Source: Gammaproteobacteria bacterium (lineage in GTDB: Bacteria > Pseudomonadota > Gammaproteobacteria > GCA-001735895). From it: a stretch of DNA of 45,106 nt. A model generated the notes under the pieces. That model was not told where the DNA came from and did no database searches. It saw nothing but the letters and a program-made list of their open reading frames with translations. Every line of letters starts with the position of its first letter. Position 1 is the first letter of the stretch. Shown in pieces: positions 17,738 through 26,796 of this stretch. The translations under genes were made by a program, and so were the position numbers. Where the stretch lies: the NCBI GenBank assembly GCA_024763505.1, contig JANTFI010000008.1:1-45106 (forward strand). Reading direction: 5' to 3'.

Positions 17738-18214
17738 ATGGGTAAAAAGAAGCCATCCAAAACACCGGATAACACGATCGCAAGAAACAAATCGGCCCGC
17801 TTCGAATATTTTATCGAAGAAACGCTGGAAGTCGGTATTGCGCTGGAAGGCTGGGAAGTCAAGGCATTGCGCGCCAAAAAGGTCCAGATCAACGAGAGTT
17901 ATGTATTCGTCAAGAATGGTGAATTGTGGCTTTCGGGCGTGCATATCACCCCGCTGACATCGGCCTCGACCCATATCAAACCCGACCCGACCCGGATCCG
18001 CAAACTGCTCGCGCATCGCCATGAAATCGATCGCATCACCGGGCTGGTCGAGCGTAAGGGTTATACCCTGATTGCACTGTCGATGTACTGGAGCCGCGGC
18101 CGCGCCAAGGTCAGCATCGGTATTGCCAAGGGCAAGAAACTGCGCGACAAGCGCGCGACCCAGAAAGACCGTGACTGGTCACGCGACAAGGCGCGTATGC
18201 TGAAATCTCGATAA
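17738..18214 (+). CDS. smpB: SsrA-binding protein SmpB
   Basis: Binds tmRNA and delivers it to stalled ribosomes for trans-translation, 158 aa. I use the ATG at 17738 ([11 protein letters not shown]), because the 25 extra residues of the longer frame are not family-like. The conserved run is [20 protein letters not shown], then [27 protein letters not shown], and the C-terminal basic tail [17 protein letters not shown] that enters the decoding centre. It is divergent from the SRP RNA. The tmRNA gene is not in the window. Confidence 0.97.
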   Translation: MGKKKPSKTPDNTIARNKSARFEYFIEETLEVGIALEGWEVKALRAKKVQINESYVFVKNGELWLSGVHITPLTSASTHIKPDPTRIRKLLAHRHEIDRITGLVERKGYTLIALSMYWSRGRAKVSIGIAKGKKLRDKRATQKDRDWSRDKARMLKSR

Positions 18215-18217
18215 CCG

Positions 18218-18254
18218 CCCGGCCGCAGTCTTTCGGCCGCGACCGGCTTACCGG
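18218..18254. terminator. Hairpins between the convergent smpB and VOC genes (possible bidirectional terminator)
   Basis: CGGCCG repeats around CAGTCTTT (6-bp stem), and ACCGG-CTTA-CCGGT forms a second small stem next to the VOC stop. No T-tract follows either, so a factor-independent terminator is not proven. Confidence 0.35.
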
Positions 18255-18635
18255 TTAATATTCCACCACTTCAAATTCGATGCCATCCGGGTCGTAAAAA
18301 TAGAAACGCCGACCCGGTTCGTAATTGCCATGATTGAACGCCGTCAACCCTTCTGCCTTGACGCGTTGCTCGATTTCGTCGAGATCTTCCACCTGCAGCG
18401 CGACATGATTGAATGACCCCGGCACAGTGGCCGACCCCGTGGCACCGCTCTCTGTTTTTTTCGGAGTGTAGAGAGCGAGATATTGTTGGTCGTCACCGAC
18501 ATGCACGGTTTTTCCACCATTCATTGCATCGCCCTGCCAACGAATATGCCAGTCGAAAATACGGCTTAGCAAGGCGGCTCGTTGCTGCGGATCGCTGACG
18601 GTCAGGTTGACGTGTTCCAGATGATTGCGCGACAT
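18255..18635 (-). CDS. VOC/glyoxalase-superfamily protein
   Basis: A 126-aa vicinal-oxygen-chelate protein with two beta-alpha-beta-beta-beta modules. Likely metal ligands are the His in HLEHVNLTVSD near the N-terminus, the His in FNHVALQVEDLDE in the middle, and the Glu in FYDPDGIEFEVVEY at the end. Substrate unknown; family members include glyoxalases, dioxygenases and antibiotic-resistance proteins. It is divergent from soxR and its promoter has the long spacer and dyad of SoxR-activated promoters, so a role in redox-cycling compound or electrophile resistance is a reasonable inference. Confidence 0.88.
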   Translation of the reverse strand: MSRNHLEHVNLTVSDPQQRAALLSRIFDWHIRWQGDAMNGGKTVHVGDDQQYLALYTPKKTESGATGSATVPGSFNHVALQVEDLDEIEQRVKAEGLTAFNHGNYEPGRRFYFYDPDGIEFEVVEY

Positions 18636-18667
18636 GATTTTCTCCGTTTGTTGTGAAAGGAGTGGCC

Positions 18668-18698
18668 ATGCTAATATCTAAACCTTACTTGAGGTCAA
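18668..18698 (-). promoter_or_regulatory. SoxR-type promoter of the VOC gene
   Basis: On the minus strand: -35 TTGACC (18698-18693), a 19-bp spacer, and -10 TAGCAT (18673-18668). The over-long spacer is the hallmark of MerR/SoxR-activated promoters. The spacer starts within ACCTCAAGT, identical to the left half of the known SoxR box, and CTCAAGTAAGGTTTAG has dyad symmetry (CTnAA-N6-TTnAG). A GGAG ribosome-binding site and the ATG follow at 18635. Confidence 0.7.
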
Positions 18699-18723
18699 GA
18701 TTAAATTTTACCGTTATTCTGCC

Positions 18724-19194
18724 ATGCCTGAACTGAACTCACTGACTATCGGCCAGGTCGCGAAACGCACCGGACTGGCAATTTCTACCATCCGTTTTTA
18801 CGAATCGCAACGATTGGTGCAGCCAACCCGAAACAGCGCCGGGCATCGGCGATTCCGCTCTTCGGATATCCGCCGATTATCTTTTGTGATGATTACCCAG
18901 CAACTGGGGTTTACGCTGGAAGAGATTCGCGCACGTTTGCAGGCGTTACCGGATGGACGTACACCGACCAGGGCGGACTGGGCCAGAATCAGCCGGGCAT
19001 TTCGCGATGAATTGAGCCGTCGCATCGAAATCATGAGCCGGATGCGCGAGCGGCTGGATGGCTGTATCGGTTGTGGTTGCCTGTCGTTAAAGAAATGCAG
19101 TCTGTATAATCCGCAAGACCAGGTTGCCCGCTCCGGGCCTGGGCCGCGTTTTTTGCTGGAGGACAAACCGGATGGTTCAACCTCGTCATCCTGA
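18724..19194 (+). CDS. soxR: Redox-sensitive MerR-family activator SoxR
   Basis: A 156-aa transcription activator. The N-terminal MerR winged helix (LTIGQVAKRTGLAISTIRFYE, residues 7-27) is followed by a dimerisation helix. The [2Fe-2S] ligands are C114, C117, C119 and C125 in CIGCGCLSLKKC, the exact SoxR spacing. It responds to redox-cycling compounds by cluster oxidation. It is divergent from the VOC gene with an 88-bp shared region; no soxS gene is nearby, which fits the usual non-enteric pattern in which SoxR directly controls a few genes. Confidence 0.95.
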   Translation: MPELNSLTIGQVAKRTGLAISTIRFYESQRLVQPTRNSAGHRRFRSSDIRRLSFVMITQQLGFTLEEIRARLQALPDGRTPTRADWARISRAFRDELSRRIEIMSRMRERLDGCIGCGCLSLKKCSLYNPQDQVARSGPGPRFLLEDKPDGSTSSS

Positions 19195-19198
19195 AGGA

Positions 19199-19408
19199 TC
19201 AGTTTTCAGCGTCTGACAGAGCTGCAGTCGGCAGACGACGGTCTTTCACGACGCCACGGCGATCGATGCGCTTGCGCCGGTATTCGCCATTGTAAAGAGG
19301 GTTAAAGCCGCCCCGCCGTTCGCTGCGCAACCGACGATCAATCTTGCGCCGGCGCTCCGCCACTGCCTGCTTCGATAAAGGGTCTACTTTCTGGTGATTG
19401 TGGGTCAT
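19199..19408 (-). CDS. Small Arg-rich hypothetical protein
   Basis: A 69-aa very basic protein (start ATG at 19408; a TTG 12 nt upstream is possible). It has repeated Arg-Arg motifs: ERRRKIDRRLRSERR and YRRKRIDRRGVVKDRR. No membrane segment or signal. It is convergent with soxR (4 bp between stops) and upstream of nothing obvious. The composition suggests nucleic-acid or phosphate binding, but I do not recognise a family. Confidence 0.5.
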   Translation of the reverse strand: MTHNHQKVDPLSKQAVAERRRKIDRRLRSERRGGFNPLYNGEYRRKRIDRRGVVKDRRLPTAALSDAEN

Positions 19409-19497
19409 CTGGTACAACAACTATTCACGAAACGTTCGCTATTATACCGACAAGCCAGCCCCCGAATTGTTAAATAAAAGTAAATACTTCGCCGTGC

Positions 19498-20427
19498 TTA
19501 CACCCGCTGGTTACCGTGGTACAGGGTGACCACATGGCGGGCTTCGGCGAAGAACAACCAGCGTTCAACAAAGACGCCAATAAATGCCAGCACCAGAAGC
19601 ACCATCAGGCTGTCAAATTCGAGGTTATAGGCGAGCAAGGTACCCGGAATCAGAAATGCAGCCAGATAGACGACCCAGCGCAGCAGCAAAATCTTGAAGC
19701 GCGCTACCTGATAACCGAATTCATCAGTCAGAAAGGTACCGGAGGTGTGACCGACATCGAACAGCCGCACAGTGGCACGGGTAAAAGCGGTGGCGGTATT
19801 GATGCTCGGGCCATGCGGTTTACCGATCCAGAAGTAATACATAATCTTGAGGATGCCGGCGGTAGCAATCAGGCCGATATTGATGATCAGCATTTGATCG
19901 ATCGGCAAGCCGTAATACAGACGCAACAGGGTCAGCAGCAAGCTGCCCAGCATCAAGCCGAGCATGATGTAATTGGCCGGAACCAGCGAAGTGTTCCACT
20001 GCGGAATTGTCTTCAGGCTAGCATACAGCATACCGGTGGCGAAGTTGACTGCGATCGAACCGGCAAACAGCAAGAAGGTCAGCACCAGCGTGACAACATT
20101 ACTCATGCTGCTATCGAGATACCATTGCAGCAGCCACAGCGCAGCCATCGGATAAAAACTCACGGCCAGCACCGCTTCGCGCGATAACCACGAGGTGCGA
20201 AAGCGGCTCATCGAACGCCAGGCATTCTTCGGGTTGGCCAGATGCAGACTGGACGACATCAACCCGATGGTGATCAGAATCATCGCCAGCGTGCCGCTGA
20301 CCAATACCTGATCATGATCCAGGCCGCCGTCGATCTTGAACAGCATGCTCAGGGTGACCAGGGCCATCAGCCCATAACCGGCGCCGGAGACGACGGTAAA
20401 AAATATCACTGAAATTGCAGGATGCAT
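19498..20427 (-). CDS. soeC: DmsC-type membrane anchor, probable SoeC subunit of sulfite dehydrogenase
   Basis: A 309-aa inner-membrane quinone-reactive subunit with about eight hydrophobic helices. The N-terminus MHPAISVIFFTVVSGAGYGLM and the LHLANPKNAWRSMSRFRTSWLSREA loop are typical of DmsC/SoeC anchors. GTFLTDEFGYQVAR and FVERWLFFAEARHVVTLYHG follow near the C-terminus. It is the third gene of soeA-soeB-soeC, 157 bp behind soeB, with hairpins in the gap. It would pass electrons between the iron-sulfur subunit and the quinone pool. Confidence 0.82.
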   Translation of the reverse strand: MHPAISVIFFTVVSGAGYGLMALVTLSMLFKIDGGLDHDQVLVSGTLAMILITIGLMSSSLHLANPKNAWRSMSRFRTSWLSREAVLAVSFYPMAALWLLQWYLDSSMSNVVTLVLTFLLFAGSIAVNFATGMLYASLKTIPQWNTSLVPANYIMLGLMLGSLLLTLLRLYYGLPIDQMLIINIGLIATAGILKIMYYFWIGKPHGPSINTATAFTRATVRLFDVGHTSGTFLTDEFGYQVARFKILLLRWVVYLAAFLIPGTLLAYNLEFDSLMVLLVLAFIGVFVERWLFFAEARHVVTLYHGNQRV

Positions 20428-20584
20428 GTTAGTACTCCAAAACTTTTATCTTTTTGTGCCGGGCTATCAAAACTTGAAAGCCCGCAACATTGTAATTACG
20501 GCCCTGTAAACTCGATTGCTGCGTCCCTGCGGCACAAGCCCGGACTATCAGATTCTGATGTCCCGACATTTCGTTCGGTAAAAA
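20428..20584 (-). other. soeB-soeC intergenic hairpins
   Basis: ATCAGA-T-TCTGAT (20547-20559) with flanking GGAC/GTCC forms a compact hairpin, and GGGCT/AGCCC (20461-20483) a second one. Neither is followed by a T-tract on the minus strand. They may set subunit ratios through mRNA processing. No gene is seen in the gap. Confidence 0.4.
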
Positions 20585-21274
20585 TTATCTGGCAACGGAT
20601 TTATTGACCCAATCCTTGACCTTGCTGATCAAGGATTCCTTTTCCAGCGCCGGTTCGTTTTTGACCGCACGCGGTGGCAGGTACATATTGGTCGGGTTAT
20701 AACCTAATTCCGGCATCAGCGCATTGCCGCCACGCTCGCGCACCAACTTGTTGACGTTGGAATTGGGGTCGTCGAAATCGCCGAAATGACGCGCATGCGC
20801 CGGACAGGTAATGACGCAGGAAGGCTGACGATCGATCGGGTCCAGACTCTGGTCATAGATGCGATCGACACACAGCGTGCATTTCTTCATCGTGCCATCT
20901 TCCCTGTCCAGTTCGCGCGCGCCGTAAGGACAAGCCCAGGAGCAATAATTACAGCCCATGCATTTGTCCTGATCGACCAGCACGATGCCGTCTTCCTTAC
21001 GCTTGTAGGAAGCGCCGGTCGGGCATACGGTGACACAGGCGGCATCTTCACAGTGCATGCACGACATCGGGAAGTGCACAGTCTTGTTGTTCGGATAATC
21101 GCCGATTTCATAGTTGCGAATCCGGTTGAACCAGACCCCGCTGGGGTCTTTGCCGTAGGGCATGTAATCGGTCAGCGGGCCGGTGGTACCGGAGGTATTC
21201 CACTGCTTGCAGGATACAGTGCAGGCATTACATCCGACGCAAACATCCAGATCTATAACCAAGCCTAAACGCAT
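20585..21274 (-). CDS. soeB: 4Fe-4S ferredoxin-type electron-transfer subunit, probable SoeB
   Basis: A 229-aa iron-sulfur protein. I take the ATG at 21274 because MRLGLVIDLDVCVGCNACTVSC is the usual start and it overlaps the soeA stop as TAATG; a longer frame to 21409 lies inside soeA. Four cysteine clusters are visible: CVGCNACTVSC, CMHCEDAACVTVC, CMGCNYCSWAC and CTLC...CVITC. WNTSGTTGPLTDYMPYG matches the DmsB/SoeB type. It links the molybdenum subunit with the membrane anchor. Confidence 0.88.
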   Translation of the reverse strand: MRLGLVIDLDVCVGCNACTVSCKQWNTSGTTGPLTDYMPYGKDPSGVWFNRIRNYEIGDYPNNKTVHFPMSCMHCEDAACVTVCPTGASYKRKEDGIVLVDQDKCMGCNYCSWACPYGARELDREDGTMKKCTLCVDRIYDQSLDPIDRQPSCVITCPAHARHFGDFDDPNSNVNKLVRERGGNALMPELGYNPTNMYLPPRAVKNEPALEKESLISKVKDWVNKSVAR

Positions 21275-24261
21275 TATTTCTGCCCCCGTGTCAGGATATC
21301 GCACAGCGAACGCGTCAGGCGTACCGGTGCATGAGTGTGATAACGTAGTTTGTCCATGAAGCGCTGACCGCGTCCGGGCAATGGTTTGACCGCATCGAAA
21401 CGTGGCCACACGCCAACCTCGTTGGTCGCAGCCGGATAAATCTTCACCTTCAGGTCATACCACGCGGCCTGACCGGTAACCGGGTCGGAATTGGTCAGCT
21501 CGCGGCGATCCTTTTTCGATGGCAGTAATTCCGAGATCAAGTGATTCATCAGAAAGCCTTCAGTTGATTCATTGGCATTTTCATCCAGACCCCAGGCACC
21601 CTTCTGCTTGCCGATGGCGTTCCACGTCCACACCGAATCGGTTTGCACGCCTTCCATCAACTTGACCTGACAGCGAATCTTGCCATTGTGCGACTCGACC
21701 CAGATCCAGGATTCATCCTTGATGCCGAGCTTTTGCGCCTGCTTGCGGTTCATGTACAGAAAGTTACGCGCGATAATCTGACGCAGCCAGGCGTTTTGCG
21801 AATCCCAACTGTGGTACATCATCATCGGTCGCTGGGTGAAGGCGAAGAAGGGATATTCTTCATCACAGGTGTCTTCCTGCTCCAGCGGAACGTGATACAT
21901 CGGCAGCGGGTCGAAATACTCAGCCAGCCGCTGCTTGTCGGTTTCATCGGTCGGCTGCGGGCCATCGTAAAGCCCTTGCCCGGCGAGACGGAATTTCTGC
22001 AGCGTCTCGGAATACAGCTCCATCACGATCGGCTCGGCGCTATGGTTGAAACCCGCCTTGTGCGCTAACTCGAGATAGTCTTTGTTGGCGAACTTGTTGT
22101 ACTTCATGTGATCCGGCAAGTGGTATTCGAAGAACGCCTGATTCTTTTCATAGGCTTCCCACTGCTTCGGATTCGGCTTGCCGTACAGATGCGACTCGCC
22201 ATCTTCGCCACGCCAACCAGCCAGAAAACCGATGCCCGGTGCCTTCTCGAAATTGACGATGAAATCCTTGTAGTCCTTGAATTTGGGCTTGCCATCGTCA
22301 TTGGTGAAGGCAGGAAACTTGAGACGACCGGCGAGATCGATCATGACTTCCTGCCACGGGCGTACATTGCGGTCGGCTTCGATCACAGGAATACGCACCG
22401 AATCGCAAATCGCATCCGGTTCGGAGATCGGGCGATCGAGCAGCGAAATCGTGTCATAACGCTCCAGATAAGTGGTATCCGGCAACACCAGATCGGCGAA
22501 GTTGACGGTTTCCGAATGAAACGCATCGACCACCACCAGAAACGGCAGTTTGTACTCGCCATTCTCGTCTTTCTCCTTGAGCTTTTTCTGCGTGTTGGCG
22601 GTATTCATGCTGGAATTCCACGCCATATTGGCCATGAAGAAAATCAGCATGTCAAGCTTGTACGGGTCGCCCTTGACTGCATTGTTGATGACCATGTGCA
22701 TCAGGCCGTGGTTGGCCAGCGGCGCTTCCCACGAGTATGCCTTGTCGATGCGCAGCGGATTGCCGTCGTCGTCGATGACCAGGTCTTCCGGCGACTTGGG
22801 GAAGCCCAGCGGCGGGGAAGACAGTGGCGTGTTGGGCTTGGCTTCTTTGGCCGGTTTGATTGGCGGCGGTACATGCTTCGGGTAAGGCGCTTTCGAGCGA
22901 TGTCCACCGGGGCAATCGACCGAACCGAGCAGAATCTGCAGAAAATGAATTGCGCGCGCGGTCTGGAAACCATTGGAATGCGCCGCGATGCCACGCATGC
23001 CATGCATCGATACCGGACGGCCGATGAACTTGTCGTGCTTGCGTCCGGCCCAGTCGGTCCATTCGGTTTCGATTTCAATGATTTCCTTGAACGCAACATG
23101 CGCCATTTCCAGCGCGATGCGTTCGATATCCCTGGCTGGAATGCCGCAGACATTGGCTGCATTCTCAGGTGAATATTGATCATCGAGATAACGCTCGGCC
23201 AATAGGGTGAACGAGGTTCTAACCTTCGTGCCGTCGGGCAACTCAAAATCGCCAAACAGGGCCGGCTCGATATCGGCTTGCAAGCCATCGACGAAGGATT
23301 CGGATTTCTGATCCCATACCAGTGGCTTGTCGTTTTCATCGCGGGCAATCAAGCCATGCTTGGAGGTGCCGGGTGCTTCGATGACCAGATGCGGACCATT
23401 GGTATAACGCACGATAAATTCGTAATCGAACAAGTCTTTCTGCAGCAAGACATGAATCATCGACAGTGCGAAGATGCCATCGGTGCCGGGCTTGATCGGC
23501 ACCCATTCATCGGCAATCGCCTGATAACCGGTACGCACCGGGTTGATGGTAATGAACTTGCCGCCGTTGCTCTTGAGCTTTTCCAGACCGATCTTGAACG
23601 GGTTGGAAGAATGGTCTTCCGCCACACCCCACAGCATGAAATATTTGGTGCGTTCCCAGTCTGGATCGCCGAATTCCCAGAAGGCATGCCCCATGGTGTA
23701 CAGACCGGCGGTCGCCATATTGACGCTGCAAAATCCGCCATGCGCGGCCCAGTTGATGGTGCCGAATTGCTGTGCCCACAGACCGGTCAGGGCTTGCATC
23801 TGGTCACGTCCGGTGAAGAACCCGAGTTTGTTGGGGTCGGTTTCACGGATTTTCTTGAGCTTGCCGTACAGCGTATCGAGCGCTTCTTCCCACGAGATTT
23901 CTTCAAACTCGCCAGCTCCGCGTTCGGTGCCGGGCTTGCGCCGTAACGGCGTGCTCAGGCGAGCCGGTGAAATCTGTTTCATGATTCCGGCATTGCCTTT
24001 GGCGCACAGCACACCCTTGTTGATCGGGTGATTGCGGTTGCCCTGAATGTAGCGAACCTTGTTGTCTTCGACCGTTACCTTGATGCCGCAACGGCAGGCA
24101 CACATGTAACAGGTGGTATATTTGATATCCTGCTTTTCGTGCGGCTCGAACTGTGGCAACGGGTTTGCCTGACAGCTTTTGTCGGTATTGCTGTCCAGAT
24201 AAATTTCATCTGGATTGTTTTGCAGATACTTGTAGGTAATATCGGAACTCAGAGAGGACAT
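21274..24261 (-). CDS. soeA: Molybdopterin oxidoreductase, probable SoeA catalytic subunit of cytoplasmic sulfite dehydrogenase
   Basis: A 995-aa DMSO-reductase-family enzyme with bis-MGD cofactor. The N-terminal [4Fe-4S] ligands are C51, C54, C58 and C86 (CYMCACRC ... GVLCAKGNAG). C178 in HGGFCSVNM is the likely Mo-ligand position. There is no twin-arginine signal, so it should face the cytoplasm, as SoeA does and unlike most PsrA/PhsA and DmsA enzymes. Together with a four-cluster SoeB and a DmsC-type anchor this fits SoeABC, which oxidises sulfite to sulfate in sulfur oxidisers. Alternatives are other NrfD/DmsC-anchored enzymes of the family. Confidence 0.8.
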   Translation of the reverse strand: MSSLSSDITYKYLQNNPDEIYLDSNTDKSCQANPLPQFEPHEKQDIKYTTCYMCACRCGIKVTVEDNKVRYIQGNRNHPINKGVLCAKGNAGIMKQISPARLSTPLRRKPGTERGAGEFEEISWEEALDTLYGKLKKIRETDPNKLGFFTGRDQMQALTGLWAQQFGTINWAAHGGFCSVNMATAGLYTMGHAFWEFGDPDWERTKYFMLWGVAEDHSSNPFKIGLEKLKSNGGKFITINPVRTGYQAIADEWVPIKPGTDGIFALSMIHVLLQKDLFDYEFIVRYTNGPHLVIEAPGTSKHGLIARDENDKPLVWDQKSESFVDGLQADIEPALFGDFELPDGTKVRTSFTLLAERYLDDQYSPENAANVCGIPARDIERIALEMAHVAFKEIIEIETEWTDWAGRKHDKFIGRPVSMHGMRGIAAHSNGFQTARAIHFLQILLGSVDCPGGHRSKAPYPKHVPPPIKPAKEAKPNTPLSSPPLGFPKSPEDLVIDDDGNPLRIDKAYSWEAPLANHGLMHMVINNAVKGDPYKLDMLIFFMANMAWNSSMNTANTQKKLKEKDENGEYKLPFLVVVDAFHSETVNFADLVLPDTTYLERYDTISLLDRPISEPDAICDSVRIPVIEADRNVRPWQEVMIDLAGRLKFPAFTNDDGKPKFKDYKDFIVNFEKAPGIGFLAGWRGEDGESHLYGKPNPKQWEAYEKNQAFFEYHLPDHMKYNKFANKDYLELAHKAGFNHSAEPIVMELYSETLQKFRLAGQGLYDGPQPTDETDKQRLAEYFDPLPMYHVPLEQEDTCDEEYPFFAFTQRPMMMYHSWDSQNAWLRQIIARNFLYMNRKQAQKLGIKDESWIWVESHNGKIRCQVKLMEGVQTDSVWTWNAIGKQKGAWGLDENANESTEGFLMNHLISELLPSKKDRRELTNSDPVTGQAAWYDLKVKIYPAATNEVGVWPRFDAVKPLPGRGQRFMDKLRYHTHAPVRLTRSLCDILTRGQK

Positions 24262-24404
24262 GTAACACCATCAGATTTTTGCTCAATCTAATATATTACA
24301 ACTTCGATATATTATAATAAAGATATATAAAGAGGTAGAGGCTCTACCCATTTGGGATAGATTTTAATTATAAGCCTTTTCTACCTATTATTATTATTTA
24401 TAAC
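24262..24404 (-). promoter_or_regulatory. AT-rich region upstream of soeA with palindrome and -10 box
   Basis: A strongly AT-rich 143-bp gap between the parC stop and soeA. It contains the perfect dyad GGTAGAG-C-CTCTACC (minus strand, 24348-24334) and, 17 bp further, TATAAT (24316-24311) without a consensus -35. CTATCCC-AAAT-GGGTAG just upstream can form an alternative hairpin sharing one arm. The dyad may be an operator near -35 or a weak parC terminator. Confidence 0.45.
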
Positions 24405-26666
24405 CTAACTTGAAGTTTCCAACTGTTCGACCCAATCAATATTCTGCCACCCACGAGGAAGTTTACTGCCACGCTTGCCGCGTTCGATCAGGTAGTCCTG
24501 CAACTCCTTGAAGTTCATCGACTTGAATTTCTTGCCGACATGGATGGTAAGTTTGTCATCTTCACTGACACAGTGCATCGCACCGACAATCTCTTCGCCG
24601 GCTTTCAGCTTCTTCGGTGGCACATTGATGATTTTATTACCCTTGCCTTTCGACAGTTGCGGCAATTCCTTCAGCGGGATCACACCGATATAGCCCTGGC
24701 TGGTAATCGCCACGATAAATTGTTGCTCGACATCTCGGATCGCCACTGGCGGCAATAACTCGGCACCAGCCGGTACCGTAATCAACGCTTTGCCATTCTT
24801 GTTGCGCGTCACCATGTCGGAGAATTTGCAGATAAAGCCATAACCGAAAGTAGTCGATAACAAAAACAGATCGTCATCACGCCCCATCACAACAGTGGCA
24901 AATTCAACCCCGGCCGCTGGTTTGAAGCGCCCGGTCAGCGGTTCGCCCTGCCCGCGTGCAGATGGCAGGGTGTGTGCCGGTGCGGCATAACTGCGCCCGC
25001 TGGTGTCGATGAAGACTGCCATCTGGTTACTCTTGCCGCGTGCCGCCGCCAGAAAGTGGTCACCCGATTTGTAATTGAGCGCAGCGGCATCGACATCATG
25101 CCCTTTGGCGGCACGCACCCAACCCCGTGCGGATAACACAACGGTCAAAGGCTCGGACGGCACCAGATCGGATTCATCCATGGCCCTGGCCACCGCGCGC
25201 TCGACGATGGGTGAGCGTCGGTCATCGCCATAGACTTCAGCGTCGGCCAGAATCTCTTTTTTGATCAGGGTTTTCAAGCGGCGATCTGACCCCAATAATT
25301 TTTCCAGCTCGACTTTTTCCTTGAGCAATTCATCCTGCTCGGCGCGAATCTTCATCTCTTCCAGCCTGGCCAGATTGCGCAACCTGGTTTCGAGAATCGC
25401 TTCGGCCTGAATCTCGGAGATGTTGAAGGTACTCATCAATTTTGCTTTTGGATCGTCTTCGTAGCGCACGATTCGTATGACTTCATCGAGATTCAGAAAG
25501 GCCACCAGCAAGCCTTGCAGAATATGCAAGCGCTTGTCGACCTTGTCGAGCCGCCATTGCAGGCGGCGTCGCACGGTGGCGATACGAAACGCAATCCATT
25601 CCTGCAGGATCATCTTCAGGTTTTTCACCTGCGGCCGACCATTGGTGCCGATCATATTCATGTTGACGCGGTAGGTTTTTTCCAGATCGGTGGAGGCGAA
25701 GAGGTGGTTCATCAGGGCGTCGATATCGATCCGGTTGGAACGCGGCACAATCACCAGCCGGGTCGGATTTTCGTGATCGGATTCATCGCGCAAGTCATCC
25801 ACCATCGGCAGTTTTTTGGCTTGCATCTGACTGGCAATTTGCTCCAGCACTCTGGCACCGGAGACTTGATACGGCAACGCGGTGATGATGATATCCCCTT
25901 CTTCCTTTTCGTAAACCGCACGCATGCGAATACTGCCGTGGCCGGTTTCATACATCGATTTGAGGTCTTGCGCCGAGGTAATGATTTCTGCCTCGGTCGG
26001 GTAATCCGGCCCCTTGATGTGTTCGAGCAATTCATCCACTGAGCTGCGTGAATTTTCCAGCAGGCGGATACAGGCGGTGGCGACTTCGCGCAGGTTGTGC
26101 GGTGGTAAATCGGTGGCCATGCCGACTGCGATGCCGGTCGTGCCATTGAGCAGAATATGTGGCAGGCGCGCCGGCAGTAGCGAGGGTTCCTGCAGCGTGC
26201 CATCGAAATTCGGCACCCAGTCGACTGTTCCTTGCCCGAGTTCCTGCAGCAATACCTTGGCAAATGGCGACAGCCGCGATTCGGTGTAACGCATGGCGGC
26301 AAAAGACTTGGGGTCATCCGGCGAGCCGAAGTTACCCTGCCCATCGATCAGCGGATAGCGATAAGAGAATTGCTGCGCCATCAACACCATCGCTTCGTAA
26401 CAGGCGCTATCGCCATGCGGATGAAATTTACCCAGTACGTCGCCCACTGTGCGCGCCGATTTCTTGTGTTTGGAGCTGGCCGATAAACCGAGTTCGGACA
26501 TCGCATAGATGATCCGCCGCTGCACCGGTTTCAGGCCATCCCCGATATGCGGCAAGGCGCGATCGAGGATGACGTACATGGAATAATCGAGGTAGGCTTT
26601 TTCGGTGAATTCGCGTAGCGGCTCGAGTTCGACCCCTTCGTAATTGAGTTCCAGGTTTTGTGGCAT
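24405..26666 (-). CDS. parC: DNA topoisomerase IV subunit A (ParC)
   Basis: Catalytic breakage-rejoining subunit that decatenates sister chromosomes, 753 aa. The N-terminus [20 protein letters not shown] and [18 protein letters not shown] are typical. The quinolone region is [15 protein letters not shown], with S87 and E91 (E. coli S80 and E84) in the susceptible form. The active-site Tyr127 lies in AAMRYTES. Residues to about 490 form the cleavage domain, followed by a short C-terminal beta-pinwheel as in ParC rather than GyrA (no GyrA box found). It partners with parE at 27648. Confidence 0.96.
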   Translation of the reverse strand: MPQNLELNYEGVELEPLREFTEKAYLDYSMYVILDRALPHIGDGLKPVQRRIIYAMSELGLSASSKHKKSARTVGDVLGKFHPHGDSACYEAMVLMAQQFSYRYPLIDGQGNFGSPDDPKSFAAMRYTESRLSPFAKVLLQELGQGTVDWVPNFDGTLQEPSLLPARLPHILLNGTTGIAVGMATDLPPHNLREVATACIRLLENSRSSVDELLEHIKGPDYPTEAEIITSAQDLKSMYETGHGSIRMRAVYEKEEGDIIITALPYQVSGARVLEQIASQMQAKKLPMVDDLRDESDHENPTRLVIVPRSNRIDIDALMNHLFASTDLEKTYRVNMNMIGTNGRPQVKNLKMILQEWIAFRIATVRRRLQWRLDKVDKRLHILQGLLVAFLNLDEVIRIVRYEDDPKAKLMSTFNISEIQAEAILETRLRNLARLEEMKIRAEQDELLKEKVELEKLLGSDRRLKTLIKKEILADAEVYGDDRRSPIVERAVARAMDESDLVPSEPLTVVLSARGWVRAAKGHDVDAAALNYKSGDHFLAAARGKSNQMAVFIDTSGRSYAAPAHTLPSARGQGEPLTGRFKPAAGVEFATVVMGRDDDLFLLSTTFGYGFICKFSDMVTRNKNGKALITVPAGAELLPPVAIRDVEQQFIVAITSQGYIGVIPLKELPQLSKGKGNKIINVPPKKLKAGEEIVGAMHCVSEDDKLTIHVGKKFKSMNFKELQDYLIERGKRGSKLPRGWQNIDWVEQLETSS

Positions 26667-26741
26667 GAAGTAATTGTACAGATGGAATAATGCGCTATAT
26701 TTTACCCGCCAACTGCATTATTCACTAATGCTTTTGCAAAT

Positions 26742-26774
26742 AAAAAGGCGCAGTGCAGTACACAGCGCCTTTTC
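26742..26774 (-). terminator. Intrinsic terminator after the DUF481 gene
   Basis: A 9-bp stem (26743-26751 with 26765-26773) flanked by A and T runs on the two sides, so it could work in both directions. It lies 23 bp behind the stop of the DUF481 gene and upstream of parC. Confidence 0.85.
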
Positions 26775-26796
26775 GCAACACGCAAAAAAACCTGTA

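Noticed and set aside
19516-20187. A 223-codon open frame antisense to soeC.
   Set aside because: A Gln/His-rich product opposite a membrane-protein gene; typical of the complement of hydrophobic codons.
22108-23172. A 354-codon open frame antisense to soeA.
   Set aside because: It lies wholly inside the conserved molybdoenzyme gene and encodes a low-complexity Arg/Val/Ile-rich product typical of a shadow frame.
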